DNA from: Trebonia sp963777905
GTDB lineage: Bacteria; Actinomycetota; Actinomycetes; Streptosporangiales; Streptosporangiaceae
Assembly: GCA_963777905.1 (NCBI GenBank)
Contig: CAVZSM010000014.1
Coordinates: 39,986-103,985 of the forward strand
DNA: 64,000 nucleotides
Direction: 5' to 3'
Under the pieces are notes generated by a model. The model had not been told where the DNA came from. It saw nothing but the letters and a program-made list of their open reading frames with translations, and made no database searches. Shown in pieces: positions 1-9,033 of this stretch (positions are counted from its first letter, which is position 1; each line of letters opens with the position of its first letter). A program made the translations under genes and the position numbers.

Positions 1-185
1 TCTACCGCAGCACGATCGCGTGGCAGGACCACGTGGGCGGGCTAATCGTGGGTGCTGTGGTGATGGCCGCCTACGCGTACGCGCCGCGCAAGAACCGCAT
101 CGCGATCCAGGTCGCGGCCACCGTCGCGGTCGCGGTGCTGCTCGCGATCGCGGTGGTGATCAGGACCGGTCAGCTCACCGCCTAG
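1..185 (+). CDS. Rhomboid-family intramembrane serine protease, C-terminal fragment
   Basis: Only the last 61 codons are in the window, read in frame from base 3 to the TAG at 183-185. The fragment starts with a W-Q-D-H-V-G-G-L motif; in rhomboid proteases (GlpG family) a WQxHxGG motif near the last membrane helices carries the catalytic histidine of the Ser-His dyad. A hydrophobic helix (about residues 10-22), a short basic loop (APRKNR) and a final helix follow. The catalytic serine helix lies upstream, outside the window. Rhomboid genes near crgA are common in actinobacteria. The assignment rests on one motif plus topology, so other small membrane families cannot be fully excluded. Confidence 0.75.
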   Translation, partial: YRSTIAWQDHVGGLIVGAVVMAAYAYAPRKNRIAIQVAATVAVAVLLAIAVVIRTGQLTA

Positions 186-190
186 CGAGG

Positions 191-442
191 CTACCGCCAC
201 TTGGTGGCGAGCACCACGCCGGCCACGATCAGCACGAACCCGCAGACCAGGTTCCACCCGCCGAGCGCGGAAAGCCCGGGCATGTTCGTCCCCGTGACGT
301 AGTAGAGCGCGATCCAGGTCAGCCCGATCAGGAAGCAGGCCAGCATGGTAGGCGCGAGCCATGGCGGGCTGACCGCCTTCCGCGCCGACCGCGTCGGCGG
401 CGGCGTGTAGACCTGCTTCTTCCGGACGCGGGACTTCGGCAC
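191..442 (-). CDS. crgA: Cell division protein CrgA
   Basis: The 83-residue protein has the CrgA (UPF0233) layout: a basic cytoplasmic N-terminus beginning MPKSRVRKK with a TPPPT stretch, then two transmembrane helices (about residues 29-50 and 63-80) joined by a short loop, ending ATKWR. CrgA is an actinobacterial membrane protein that helps recruit FtsI and other divisome proteins and influences septum timing. It lies downstream of the pknAB cluster on the same strand, 72 bp after the pknB stop, matching its known location near the origin in mycobacteria and streptomycetes. Length and sequence are normal for the family. Confidence 0.93.
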   Translation of the reverse strand: MPKSRVRKKQVYTPPPTRSARKAVSPPWLAPTMLACFLIGLTWIALYYVTGTNMPGLSALGGWNLVCGFVLIVAGVVLATKWR

Positions 443-514
443 CGCGCACCTCCTGCTCGGGAACTTCGGTTTCGGGGTAAGCGTAGTGCACGCTTTTCGC
501 CTGCGCGGCTGCGG

Positions 515-2369
515 TCAGCCGCCGCCTCCACCGCCTCCACCGCCTCCACCGCCGCCACCAGGGCTGGTGGTGGACGCGGACGGGGTGGGCGTCGCGGTGG
601 TCGACTGGGACGAGGATGGCGTCGGGCTGGACGTTGCCTGCGGCTGCACGAAGATCTGGATCGTGGTGCCGGTGGGCTTTGTCACATTAGCCGACGGGTT
701 CTGGCTCCACACGGTTCCCGCGGTCACCGGCTGGTTGGCCGGGGCGGCGGTGATCACCGCCTCCACCTTGAAGCCCTGCGCCGTCAGGATCTGCTCGGCC
801 TGCGGGGCGGTGTCCCCGATGACGGACTGCACGGCCGCGCCGCCGCCAGAGATGTACAGCGTGATCTGCTGGTTCGGATCGACCTGGGTGCCCTGCTGCG
901 GGGACATGTGGTCCACCTCGCCCTGCGGCAGGGTGGACTGCGCGTCAGGCTGGGTCGTGACGTTATTGAGGCCCACGCTGGCCAGCTTCTGCTGTGCCGC
1001 CGCGGACTGCATGCCGGTCACGTTGGGCACCAGGACCTTCTGGGCGCCCGAGGAGACGTAGACCGTGACCGTGCCGCCCTTGGCGATGCTGTTGCCGTTG
1101 GGCGGGTTCGTGTCGATCACGTAGCCCTTCTGCACGGACGAGCTGTTCTTCATCACGACCTGCGGGACGAGGCCCGCGGTCTTTATCTGCACGACTGCCT
1201 GGGCCTGCGGCAGGTTGTCCACCTGCGGGACGTAGGCCGACGAGCCGTTGCTGGTCAGCAGCAGGGCGGCCGCGATCACCGCGCCGATCACCACCAGCAG
1301 CGGGATGAGCCAGGGCAGCCAGCGCCGCGCCCAGCTGCGCCGCGGCTCCTCGCCGCCACCGCCGCCGTCGTAGTCCCCGTACCCGTTCTGGTAGCCGGGC
1401 TGGTACGGCGACACGGCCGTCGGCGCGGCGCCCATCCCCATCGCGGTCTGCGGGCCCATCCGCTGAGTGCGGTCCTGGTAGCCGTAGTAATCCGCGCGGG
1501 TTGGCGGCGGGGCCATCGCGGCCACCTGCACTCCGGAGGCGGCACGCTGGATGTCCGCCTGCATCTCCGCGGCGCTCTGGTACCGGTCGTTCGGGCTCTT
1601 GGCCATGGCCCGCAGCACGATCGCGTCCGCCCACGGCGGCATGTCCGGGTCGAGCCGGGACGGCGGGACCGGGTTCTCCCGCACGTGCTGGTAGGCGATC
1701 GCCACCGGGGAGTCGCCGGTGAACGGCGGCCGGCCAGTGAGCAGCTCGTACATCAGGCAGCCGGTGGAGTACAGGTCGCTGCGCGCGTCCACCCGCTCGC
1801 CCCTGGCCTGCTCCGGTGACAGGTACTGCGCGGTGCCGATGACCTGGGCTGTCTGCGTCATGGTGGACTGGGCGTCGCTCATCGCGCGGGCGATGCCGAA
1901 GTCCATCACCTTGATGTCGCCGTTCTTGGTGACCATGACGTTCCCGGGCTTGATGTCCCGGTGCACGATGCCCGCCTGATGGCTGTACTCCAGTGCGCGC
2001 AGCACCCCGCTGATGATCTCGAGCGCGCGCTGCGGCAGCAGCCGGTGGCCCTCGATCAGCAGGTCACGGACCGTGCGGCCGTCCACGTACTCCATCACGA
2101 TGTACGGCACGGGAACGCCGGTCGACATGTCTTCGCCGGTGTCGTACACCGCCACGATCGACGGGTTGTTCAGCGACGCCGCGGACTGCGCCTCGCGGCG
2201 GAACCTGGCCTGGAAGGTCTGGTCCCTGGCCAGGTCGGTGCGCAGGGTCTTGATGGCGACCACCCGGTCCAGGCGGATGTCGCGGGCCCGGTACACCTCG
2301 GCCATGCCGCCACGCCCGACAACGCCGTTCGAGCTCGTACCGGTCACCGAGCAGCCGGGGTTGTGTCAT
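515..2369 (-). CDS. pknB: Serine/threonine kinase PknB with three PASTA domains (frameshifted in this sequence)
   Basis: This is the membrane receptor kinase that senses peptidoglycan fragments and phosphorylates cell-wall and division proteins. The ATG at 2369 opens MTQPRLLGDRYELE, but the reading frame is broken at about 2325-2330; removing one base (C at 2327 in the gene sense) joins it to GVVGRGGMAEVYRARD, giving about 617 residues. Visible parts: glycine loop GRGGMAEV, VAIK lysine, HRDIKPGN catalytic loop, DFG, SPEQ, one transmembrane helix (WLPWLIPLLVVIG), then three PASTA repeats; the Mycobacterium tuberculosis protein has four. The C-terminus is Ser/Thr/Pro-rich and ends in 14 glycines. 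It lies 37 bp downstream of pknA. Read without correction, the frame could start only at a GTG at 2347, losing the N-terminal strand before the glycine loop. Confidence 0.9.
518..559 (-). repeat. Polyglycine codon run at the end of pknB
   Basis: Fourteen consecutive glycine codons (GGC, GGA and GGT mixed) form a near-perfect trinucleotide/hexanucleotide tandem repeat directly before the pknB stop codon. It extends an already low-complexity extracytoplasmic tail and is likely to vary in length by slippage. Confidence 0.85.
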
Positions 2370-2406
2370 GTCTCGCACTCTTCCAAACCACCCTGCATCG
2401 TAACTA

Positions 2407-3769
2407 TCATCCGCCATCGCCGCCCTGGTTGACGAGTGGCAGAGCCGGCGCCGTCGTGGGCGGTGCCGTTGATGTTGCCGTTGATGTTGCCGTTGATGTT
2501 GCCGTTGCCGTTGATGTTGCCGTTGCCGTTGATGTTGCCGTTGCCGTTGATGTTGCCGTCGAATGCGTACGGCTCGGGGTCGCCGTCGCCCGCTTCGTCG
2601 GGGTCTTCGTTACTGGTGCTAGCGTAGTGCCTGCGCTGTTGGCGTCGGCAGTAGATGGCCGCAGCGATGCGGTCGCCGGAGACGCCGAGTGGCTCACCGA
2701 GTGCGACGGAGACAGCGTCGCCGGGGTTTTCGTCGACCCGTGGCCGTTCGAGCTGGTCAGCAGCACCGCGACGACCGCGGCGACGCCGCACAGGGCCACG
2801 CCCACTCCCGCCGCCGCGAGGCGCCGGTTCCCCCAGGGGAAACCACGGGCCCGTTCCGGATAATCGAAAACAGTGTCCTGCGCCATCGGAAAGTCGGGCA
2901 CTATCGGCAGGTCCGCGGTGACCGGGCCGCTCGTACGCATCGTGCGCGCGTCCATGATCACCTGCGCGCGGTCGGCGACGTGCCGCGCCGAATCCGGGCG
3001 GTCCGCGGGCTCCTTCGCCAGCATCGCGAACACCAGGTCGGCGACCGGCCTCGGTACGTCCGCGGGCAGCGGCGGGACCGGGTCGTGCTTGTGCATGATC
3101 GCGATCGCCAGCGGCTGCTCCGCGATGAACGGCGGCTGCCCCGCCAGGCATTCGAACGCCACGACGCCGAGCGAATAGATGTCCGACGCGCCGGTCACGG
3201 TCGCGCCGGTCGCCTGCTCCGGCGAGACGTACAGCGCGGTGCCCATCACGATGCCGGTGGCGGTCAGGTTCGCGTCCAGCGAGGCACGGGCCTTGGCGAT
3301 GCCGAAGTCGGTGATCTTCGTAGTGCCGTCGGCGGTGATCAGCAGGTTGCCAGGCTTGATGTCCCGGTGCACGATGCCCGCCTGGTGCGCCACGTCCAGG
3401 GCACGGGCCGCCTGCGCGACGATGTCCATCGTCACGTCGGCGGGCAGCCGGCCTTCCCGTTCCAGGATCGTGGACAGCGGCTCGCCGTTCACCAGCTCCA
3501 TGACCAGGTACGGGCCGCCGAGCGGGCTGGTCTCGCCGTAGTCGAAGACCCGCGCGATGCCAGGGTGGGACAGCGCCGCGGCGTACCGGGCCTCGGCACG
3601 GAACCTGGCGCGGAACTGCTCGTCGCTGGCGTGCGCGGCGGCGAGCATCTTGACGGCGACCGGGCGGCCGAGGATCTGGTCGGTAGCCCCGCCAGACCTC
3701 GCCCATGCCGCCAGCAGCGATCCGCTCGATCAGCTCGTAACGGCCGTCGAGAACGTAGTCGGTCGTCAC
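2407..3769 (-). CDS. pknA: Serine/threonine kinase PknA (frameshifted in this sequence)
   Basis: Second receptor-type kinase of the cluster. The GTG at 3769 overlaps the pbpA stop by 4 bp and opens VTTDYVLDGRYELIERIAAG with glycine loop AAGGMGEVW. The frame then breaks at the G-run corresponding to C3687-3690; deleting one base restores ATDQILGRPVAVKML and gives a 453-residue protein. Kinase motifs HRDIKPGN, DFGIAKA and SPEQATG are intact. A juxtamembrane linker containing PERARGF leads to one membrane helix (about LAAAGVGVALCGVAAVV), followed by a Ser/Thr/Ala-rich outside tail and no PASTA domain, as is usual for PknA. In the family PknA acts with PknB on cell shape and division. The linker is encoded by one copy of the 20-bp dispersed repeat. 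Confidence 0.9.
2464..2560 (-). repeat. Tandem repeat encoding the Thr-Ala-Ser tail of PknA
   Basis: Six- and twelve-base units related to GTTGCC/GTTGAT (plus strand) are reiterated for about 97 bp. In pknA sense they encode alternating TATATS residues in the extracytoplasmic tail. The unit structure suggests growth by slippage, and the repeat could be collapsed or expanded in an assembly. Confidence 0.85.
2841..2860 (+). repeat. Dispersed 20-bp palindromic repeat, copy A (inside pknA)
   Basis: The sequence AACCACGGGCCCGTTCCGGA is identical over all 20 bases to the reverse strand of 23230-23249 and matches 19 of 20 at 50016-50035. The core ACGGGCCCGT is a perfect palindrome. On the pknA strand it encodes the PERARGF residues of the linker just before the membrane helix. 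Confidence 0.85.
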
Positions 3770-5271
3770 TGTATCCCCAGGGTAGCCAGGTAAGCCTTGA
3801 TGACCGCGACAGCGACCGGCGCCGCGGCTTGAGCACCGTAACCGGCGCCCTGGAGTATGACGCCGACAGCTATCTTCGGGTTGTCGGCTGGCGCGAATGC
3901 GGTGAAAACAGCGTCCGGGTTAGGGCTGGCGCCGTTGAGCGCGTTCTGCGCGGTACCGGTCTTGCCGGCGATCACGATGCCGCCCTCGTTGTTCGCGTTG
4001 AACGCGAACCCGGTGCCCTGCGGCTGCTGCGTCACTGCGACCATCATCTGCTTCACATTGTTAGCAACGGCCGGGCTGACCGCCTGGCTCAACTGCTTCG
4101 GCTGGGTCGAGTCGACGACCGACAGGTCGGAGGCGGTGACCTGCTGGATCAGGTAGGGCGTCATCAGCGTGCCGCCGTTGGCGACCGCGGCCGAGAACAT
4201 CGCCTCCTGCAGCGGCGTCACGGTGTCGTCGAACTGGCCGATCGCGGAGAACGCGGTCAGCGGCAGGCTCGGCGGGGTGATGTACTGGCTGGGCGCCACC
4301 GTGACGCCAGGGATGCCGAGGTTGGCGTCGTTCATGCCGAACGCGTCGGCCTGGTTCTTCAGCGCCCCGCCGCCGAGGTCCATGCCGAGGTTGCCGAACG
4401 TGGTGTCGCAGGACTGGGAGAACGCCCACAGGATCGTGGTCTGGCCGGTGGCCCCGGCGTTGCCGCAGACCTCGTTGTTGTCGTTGTGCAGCTTGTTGGT
4501 CGTCTGCGGCAGCGTCAGCACCTGCGGGGAGTCGACCATGCTGTTCGGGTTGCGGGTCGCGCCCGCCGCGAACCACGCTGAACTTGTCACGATTTTAAAG
4601 GTCGAGCCTGGCGGCAGGGTGGTCTGGGTGGCGTTGTTCAGCAGCGGGCTCGGCTTCTGCCTGAGCAGCTGCTCGTCGTACTTGTTCAGCGCGGTGCCGT
4701 TGTGCGTGGCCAGCTTGCTCGGGTCATAGCTCGGGAAGGAGGCCATCGCCAGGATCGCGCCGGTGCTCGGGTTGAGCGCGACCACGCCGCCCACCCGGCC
4801 GGTGTTCTGCAGGACGCTTTGCAGGCCCTGATAGGCGGCCAGCTGCGCCTTGGAGCTGATCGTGACCTGGACCGTGGCGCCCTTCTGCGGCTTGTTCGTG
4901 ATCATGTCGATGAAGTTGCGGAACGCCAGCTGTGACCCGGTGCCGGACAGCAGCGAGTCCTCCGCGTGCTCGACGCCGGTCGAGCTGTAGATCGAGTCGT
5001 AGCCCGTGATCGGCGCGTAGACCGGGCCGTTGGCGTAGGTGCGCAGGTACTTGTAGATGTCGCTCGACGGCGTCGTGCTCGCGATCTTCACGCCGTCGGC
5101 GGTCTCGATGTCGCCGCGCTGGTACTGGTTATCGGCCGAGACCGCCCGGACGTTGAACGGCCTGGCCGCCAGGCTCGTGGTCTCGAATCCCTGCAGGTAG
5201 TTCACGTTGATGAGAAGCAGCAGGAACATCGCCAGGATGGCGATGGAGATTCTCTTCAGCGCGCGGTTCAC
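3766..5271 (-). CDS. pbpA: Penicillin-binding protein PbpA (class B transpeptidase)
   Basis: Peptidoglycan D,D-transpeptidase of 501 residues anchored by an N-terminal helix (ISIAILAMFLLLLINV). The catalytic SxxK tetrad is STFK in PPGSTFKIV, and the KTG triad is in AGKTGTAQN. The middle motif reads SQSCDT, so the usual SxN asparagine is an aspartate; SxD variants are known among elongation-class PBPs, so activity is still likely. The ATG overlaps the rodA stop by 4 bp and the stop overlaps pknA by 4 bp, so translation is probably coupled to its SEDS partner. In mycobacteria PbpA is needed for division and is regulated by PknB. Length is normal. Confidence 0.93.
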   Translation of the reverse strand: MNRALKRISIAILAMFLLLLINVNYLQGFETTSLAARPFNVRAVSADNQYQRGDIETADGVKIASTTPSSDIYKYLRTYANGPVYAPITGYDSIYSSTGVEHAEDSLLSGTGSQLAFRNFIDMITNKPQKGATVQVTISSKAQLAAYQGLQSVLQNTGRVGGVVALNPSTGAILAMASFPSYDPSKLATHNGTALNKYDEQLLRQKPSPLLNNATQTTLPPGSTFKIVTSSAWFAAGATRNPNSMVDSPQVLTLPQTTNKLHNDNNEVCGNAGATGQTTILWAFSQSCDTTFGNLGMDLGGGALKNQADAFGMNDANLGIPGVTVAPSQYITPPSLPLTAFSAIGQFDDTVTPLQEAMFSAAVANGGTLMTPYLIQQVTASDLSVVDSTQPKQLSQAVSPAVANNVKQMMVAVTQQPQGTGFAFNANNEGGIVIAGKTGTAQNALNGASPNPDAVFTAFAPADNPKIAVGVILQGAGYGAQAAAPVAVAVIKAYLATLGIQ

Positions 5272-6743
5272 TTCAGCGACACCACCTGAGTCAGTCCCTC
5301 TTCCTGGATCGGCCGTGGCGGCGGGCGGCGCGCGGTGTCGCTCAGCCGGGCCAGCACGCCGACGAGTATCCAGCTAGCGACGAGGCTCGAGCCGCCCTGG
5401 GAGAGGAACGGGGTGGTGATCCCGGTCAGCGGGATCAGCCGGGTGACGCCGCCGACGATCACGAAGATCTGCAGGGCGAGCATGAACGACAAGCCGCCAG
5501 CGAGCAGCTTCGAATAGGGGTCCTTGATCATGAACGCGATCCGCAGTCCGCGCTGCACGAGCAGGCCGTAGATCAGCAGCAGCGCCATCACCCCGGCCAG
5601 GCCGAGCTCCTCGCCGAAGCCGCTGAAGATGAAGTCGCTTTGCACCAGCGGCGTGAAGTACGGCTGGCCGTTGCCGAGACCCCGGCCGAGCAGGCCGCCG
5701 CTGGCCATCCCGTACAGGCCCTGGGCCGTCTGGTACGCGGGCTGGGTGCCGTCGATCAGGTTCTGCGTGCTGAACGGGTGCAGCCAGACGCTGAACCGGG
5801 TGTGCACGTGGGAAAACAGCTCGGCGGCGGCGAACGCGCCGACGACGAACGCGGTGAACCCGATGAGCAGCCACGAGGTCCGCGACGTCGCGATGTAGAT
5901 CATCGCCACGAACATGCCCATGAACACCGCGCTGGTGCCGATGTCGCTCTCGAAGACAAGCAGCAGCAGGGCGACCAGCCAGACCGACGCGATGGGGCCG
6001 AGGTCGCGGCCCCGGGGCAGGTCGACGCCGAGCACCCGCTTCCCGGCCAGCGACAGGACGTCGCGCTTGGCTACCAGGTAGCCCGCGAAGCTCGCCGCGA
6101 GCGCCAGCTTGGCGAACTCCTCGGGCTGGATGCTGCCGAGGCCCGGGATGGCGATCTGGATCTTGGCGCCGGTACCCGGCACTCCGCTGATGCTGGTCGG
6201 CAGGAACGCGGGCAGCGCGATGAGCACGACCCCGATGAGGCCGAGCAGGTAGGTGTAGCGCTGCAGCACCCGCGGTTCCCTGACGAACACCAGGAAGGCC
6301 ACGAAGCAGCCGATGCCGATCACCGTGTAGACGATCTGCAGGATCACCGCCGACGAGCTCAGCGTGGTGATCGGTATGGGGTTTCCCTGGATATTGGTCG
6401 GGCCGGGGTTGCCGTTGCGGCCCGCCTCGTGGAGCCGGTAGATCATCACGAGACCTAGCCCGTTGAGCAGCGCGCCAAGCGGCAGCAGCAGCGGGTCGGC
6501 GTACGGCGCCCAGCGGCGGACCGCCAGGTGGGCGCCGAGGACGGTCACGATGAACGCGATCATGTACTCGGCGATGGTGGACGCGTGCTGACCCTTGAGG
6601 CTCAAGGCCGTGCTGGTGAAGGCGAACGCGACAAGGCCGAAGGCGAACACGAGCATGCTCAGCTCGGTGCGCCTGCGGCTTGCCGTGATCTCCTCTTGCG
6701 GCTGGCCGCCGAGCGCCGGGGACGGCATCGTTAGGCTGCTCAC
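5268..6743 (-). CDS. rodA: RodA/FtsW-family SEDS peptidoglycan glycosyltransferase
   Basis: Polytopic membrane protein of about 491 residues that polymerises lipid II with its class B PBP partner PbpA, encoded next. The SEDS signature is clear near the C-terminus: GGVTRLIPLTGITTPFLSQG followed by GSS. About ten hydrophobic helices are visible. I chose the GTG at 6743, which overlaps the pstP stop in a GTGA; the same frame is open upstream to 6890 but that part is antisense-like Arg/Asp/His-rich sequence inside pstP. The cytoplasmic C-terminus is short and proline-rich. Confidence 0.93.
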   Translation of the reverse strand: MSSLTMPSPALGGQPQEEITASRRRTELSMLVFAFGLVAFAFTSTALSLKGQHASTIAEYMIAFIVTVLGAHLAVRRWAPYADPLLLPLGALLNGLGLVMIYRLHEAGRNGNPGPTNIQGNPIPITTLSSSAVILQIVYTVIGIGCFVAFLVFVREPRVLQRYTYLLGLIGVVLIALPAFLPTSISGVPGTGAKIQIAIPGLGSIQPEEFAKLALAASFAGYLVAKRDVLSLAGKRVLGVDLPRGRDLGPIASVWLVALLLLVFESDIGTSAVFMGMFVAMIYIATSRTSWLLIGFTAFVVGAFAAAELFSHVHTRFSVWLHPFSTQNLIDGTQPAYQTAQGLYGMASGGLLGRGLGNGQPYFTPLVQSDFIFSGFGEELGLAGVMALLLIYGLLVQRGLRIAFMIKDPYSKLLAGGLSFMLALQIFVIVGGVTRLIPLTGITTPFLSQGGSSLVASWILVGVLARLSDTARRPPPRPIQEEGLTQVVSLK

Positions 6744-8422
6744 CCGGCTGCCTTCGTCGTGCTCTGGGACGGCCTGGGCGACGCGGTCGACGTGCTCCGC
6801 GCGCTGGGCGCGGTCGACGGCTTGGTCACCGGCTGCTGGCCGGTGGGCAGCGCGGTCGCCGGGATGCCGAACGCGGACGCGGACGCGCACTCGGTGATGT
6901 CAGGCGTGGCCGGCTGCAGGCCGGGATTGTTCTTCGGCGGTGTCTTGGTCTGCTTCGCCTTGTACAACGCCTGTTCTTGCAGGTACCGCTGATCCGCGGA
7001 GTTCCAGGTGACCAGCTCCTGCCACTTCTGATGGCACGAGGCGACCCCGCTCTGGATCTGGCCGACGAGGGATTGCGCCGCGGCCAGGCTGCTCTCCGTG
7101 ATCGTCTGGTGGATCATTGCCTGGTCGCTCGGCACCACCTGGGCGACCGGCAGGTTGTCGTAGCGCTGGACGAGGCCGGACAGGCTGATCCCGGCGACGT
7201 TCTGGTTGACCCCCCGGAAGATCGCCACATTGCCGTTCTGGACTCCGATGAAATACTGCCCCTGGATGTACCGCCAGCCGCCGTACAGGCCGCCGAGAAT
7301 GAACAGCACAAGCACGACCAGGAGCGTCGTGACGATCGGCCAGCGCCGGCGGCCGTCGTGCTGCGGCGCGTAGTCGTCATCGTCGTCGAGCCGGTGCCGC
7401 CTCGCCCGGTGGCTATGCCGCCCGGTGCCCACGGCGGGCTCGTCGGTCAGCTGGCCGGCCTGCCCGGGCGCCCCGGTCGCGGCGAGGCCCTGCGCTTGCC
7501 CGGCAGGGCTGTGGAAACCGTTGGTCCAGTCGCCCGGCGGCGCGTCGTCGGGCACGACCTGCTGCGGCGCGGTCCTGGCCAGCCGCAGCGCGCGGGTCGC
7601 CGGGGAACTCTGCCGCGCCGGCGAGCGCAGGTCGGTCGCGGAGCTGAGCGACGCCGCGCCCGCCAGTACCGGCTCGAGGGTCGGCGGTATCGAGCTGGTC
7701 TGGGTGTCCAGCACGTCGGCCACGATGACGGTGATGTTGTCCGGGCCGCCGCCCTTGATGGCGAGCTCGACGAGCTGCAGCGCGGCCTGGTCCGGATCCC
7801 ATACCGAGCCGAGCGTCTGGTGCAGCGTCTGCTCGGTCACCACGCCGGACAGCCCGTCGGAGCACAGCAGGAGGCGGTCGCCGGGCATCGTCTCGAGCTG
7901 GGACAGGTCGGGCTCTGCGATAGTCCTGCCGTCGAGGGCGCGCAGCAGGAGCGACCGGTGCGGGTGCGTGGCCACGTCGTCTTCGGTGATCTTGCCCTCG
8001 TCGACCAGCGACTGGACCAGCGTGTGGTCGTGCGTGATCTGATAGAACTGCCCGCTGCGCAGCAGGTACGCGCGGGAGTCGCCAATGTGGCAGAGCGCCG
8101 CGTGCCCGTCGAGCCACAGCATCGCGGTCAGCGTGGTACCCATGCCCTCGGTGGCCGGGTCGGAGATCACCAGCTCCTGCAGCCGCATGTTCGCCATGGC
8201 GACCGCTTCTGCCAGCGCGCTGACCAGGTCGATTCCAGGGCGTTCGGAGTCGAGCGAGGAGATCGTCGTGATCGTCGCGGAGCTCGCCACCTCGCCGGCC
8301 GCGTGGCCTCCCATGCCGTCGGCGACCGCGAGCAGGTGCGGGCCGGCGTACGCCGAATCCTCGTTCCCCTCACGGAGGAGACCGACGTCGGAACGTACCG
8401 CATAGCGGAGTGCAAGTGTCAT
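6740..8422 (-). CDS. pstP: PP2C-family Ser/Thr phosphatase PstP
   Basis: Membrane-anchored PPM phosphatase of 560 residues that reverses PknA/PknB signalling. Metal-binding and catalytic motifs are in order: DVGLLREGNEDS, DGMGGHAAGE, GDSRAYLL, DHTLV, LLLCSDGLSGVV and GGPDNITVIV (first about 240 residues). A disordered Pro/Ala linker leads to one membrane helix (about IVTTLLVVLVLFILGGLYGG) and an extracytoplasmic domain of about 140 residues ending in a Ser/Thr/Pro tail. It overlaps fhaB upstream and rodA downstream by 4 bp each. The catalytic domain is the conserved part; the outside domain has no motif I can name. Confidence 0.93.
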   Translation of the reverse strand: MTLALRYAVRSDVGLLREGNEDSAYAGPHLLAVADGMGGHAAGEVASSATITTISSLDSERPGIDLVSALAEAVAMANMRLQELVISDPATEGMGTTLTAMLWLDGHAALCHIGDSRAYLLRSGQFYQITHDHTLVQSLVDEGKITEDDVATHPHRSLLLRALDGRTIAEPDLSQLETMPGDRLLLCSDGLSGVVTEQTLHQTLGSVWDPDQAALQLVELAIKGGGPDNITVIVADVLDTQTSSIPPTLEPVLAGAASLSSATDLRSPARQSSPATRALRLARTAPQQVVPDDAPPGDWTNGFHSPAGQAQGLAATGAPGQAGQLTDEPAVGTGRHSHRARRHRLDDDDDYAPQHDGRRRWPIVTTLLVVLVLFILGGLYGGWRYIQGQYFIGVQNGNVAIFRGVNQNVAGISLSGLVQRYDNLPVAQVVPSDQAMIHQTITESSLAAAQSLVGQIQSGVASCHQKWQELVTWNSADQRYLQEQALYKAKQTKTPPKNNPGLQPATPDITECASASAFGIPATALPTGQQPVTKPSTAPSARSTSTASPRPSQSTTKAAG

Positions 8423-8901
8423 CTGCGCAATTCCAGAACGGTCTTCCCAATCCGGATCGGCACGCCGACGGAAACCGGAGTCGGCCTCGTCACCTTCTGG
8501 CGGTCCAGGTAGGTGCCGTTGGTCGAACCGAGATCCTCAACGATCCACTGTCCGTCCTGCGGAAAAATCCGGGCATGTCGGCTTGAAGCGTAGTCGTCAT
8601 TCAGCACCAGCGTCGCGTCATTCGCCCGGCCCAGCGTAATTTGCTGATCGGTAAGGTCGATGCTCATGCCGCTCAGGCCGCCTTCTGTGACGACGAGAAA
8701 ACGCGGGGTGCCGCGACTCGGTTTCGGCTGCTTCTGGGGCCGCTGAGGCTGCCTCTGCTGTGCCCGGTTCCGGCCCCTGCGCACCTTCGCGGCCGCAGTG
8801 CCGAACAGGTCGGTACGCACCACGCCGATGGCCGCGATGACAAACAGCCATAGAACGGCCAAGAAGGCCACCCTAATCAGGGTGAGGGTGAGGGAGTTCA
8901 T
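8419..8901 (-). CDS. fhaB: FHA-domain protein FhaB (FipA-like)
   Basis: The 160-residue protein has an N-terminal membrane helix (about residues 8-28), a basic Arg/Gln/Pro-rich linker and a C-terminal forkhead-associated domain. FHA motifs are GRANDATL, SSRHARI and GSTNGTYLDR, which bind phosphothreonine. FhaB/FipA is a substrate and docking partner of the Pkn kinases in division complexes. Its stop overlaps pstP by 4 bp. A 132-bp gap separates it from fhaA, the only sizeable break in the cluster, so an internal promoter there is possible; I see no clear -10/-35. Confidence 0.92.
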   Translation of the reverse strand: MNSLTLTLIRVAFLAVLWLFVIAAIGVVRTDLFGTAAAKVRRGRNRAQQRQPQRPQKQPKPSRGTPRFLVVTEGGLSGMSIDLTDQQITLGRANDATLVLNDDYASSRHARIFPQDGQWIVEDLGSTNGTYLDRQKVTRPTPVSVGVPIRIGKTVLELRR

Positions 8902-9033
8902 CCGGTGCGTTGTCCTCGGCTTCTGCGTCGCTTCGAGTTTTTGCTGCCCTTAGGGTAGTCAGTCCTCGGCCGTCAGGTACCTGTCTAGCGCGTCTCTAAT
9001 CCGCTACCGGCGCTGATACCTGGCGGCGCCTTA

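Noticed and set aside
20..1819. A 599-codon plus-strand frame covering the pknB region
   Set aside because: It is antisense to pknB and crgA, has Arg/His/Asp-rich composition typical of the opposite frame of high-GC genes, and shows no family motif.
2464..2560. Possible CRISPR-like array
   Set aside because: Units are 6-12 bp with no spacers; it is a coding microsatellite in pknA.
2325..3690. Programmed ribosomal frameshifting in pknA/pknB
   Set aside because: No slippery heptamer or downstream structure is evident, and similar indels of both signs occur in seven other places in unrelated genes.
2689..4581. A 630-codon plus-strand frame over pknA and pbpA
   Set aside because: Antisense to two well-recognised genes with intact motifs; the Arg/Val/Asp/His bias marks it as a shadow.
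6593..6607. CCTTGAG-G-CTCAAGG palindrome, resembling half of an HspR HAIR site
   Set aside because: It lies inside rodA coding sequence, the spacer is one base rather than seven, and no heat-shock gene is near.
6744..6890. Upstream extension of rodA to 6890
   Set aside because: This stretch is the coding region of pstP in another frame; the GTG at 6743 with a 4-bp overlap is the natural start.
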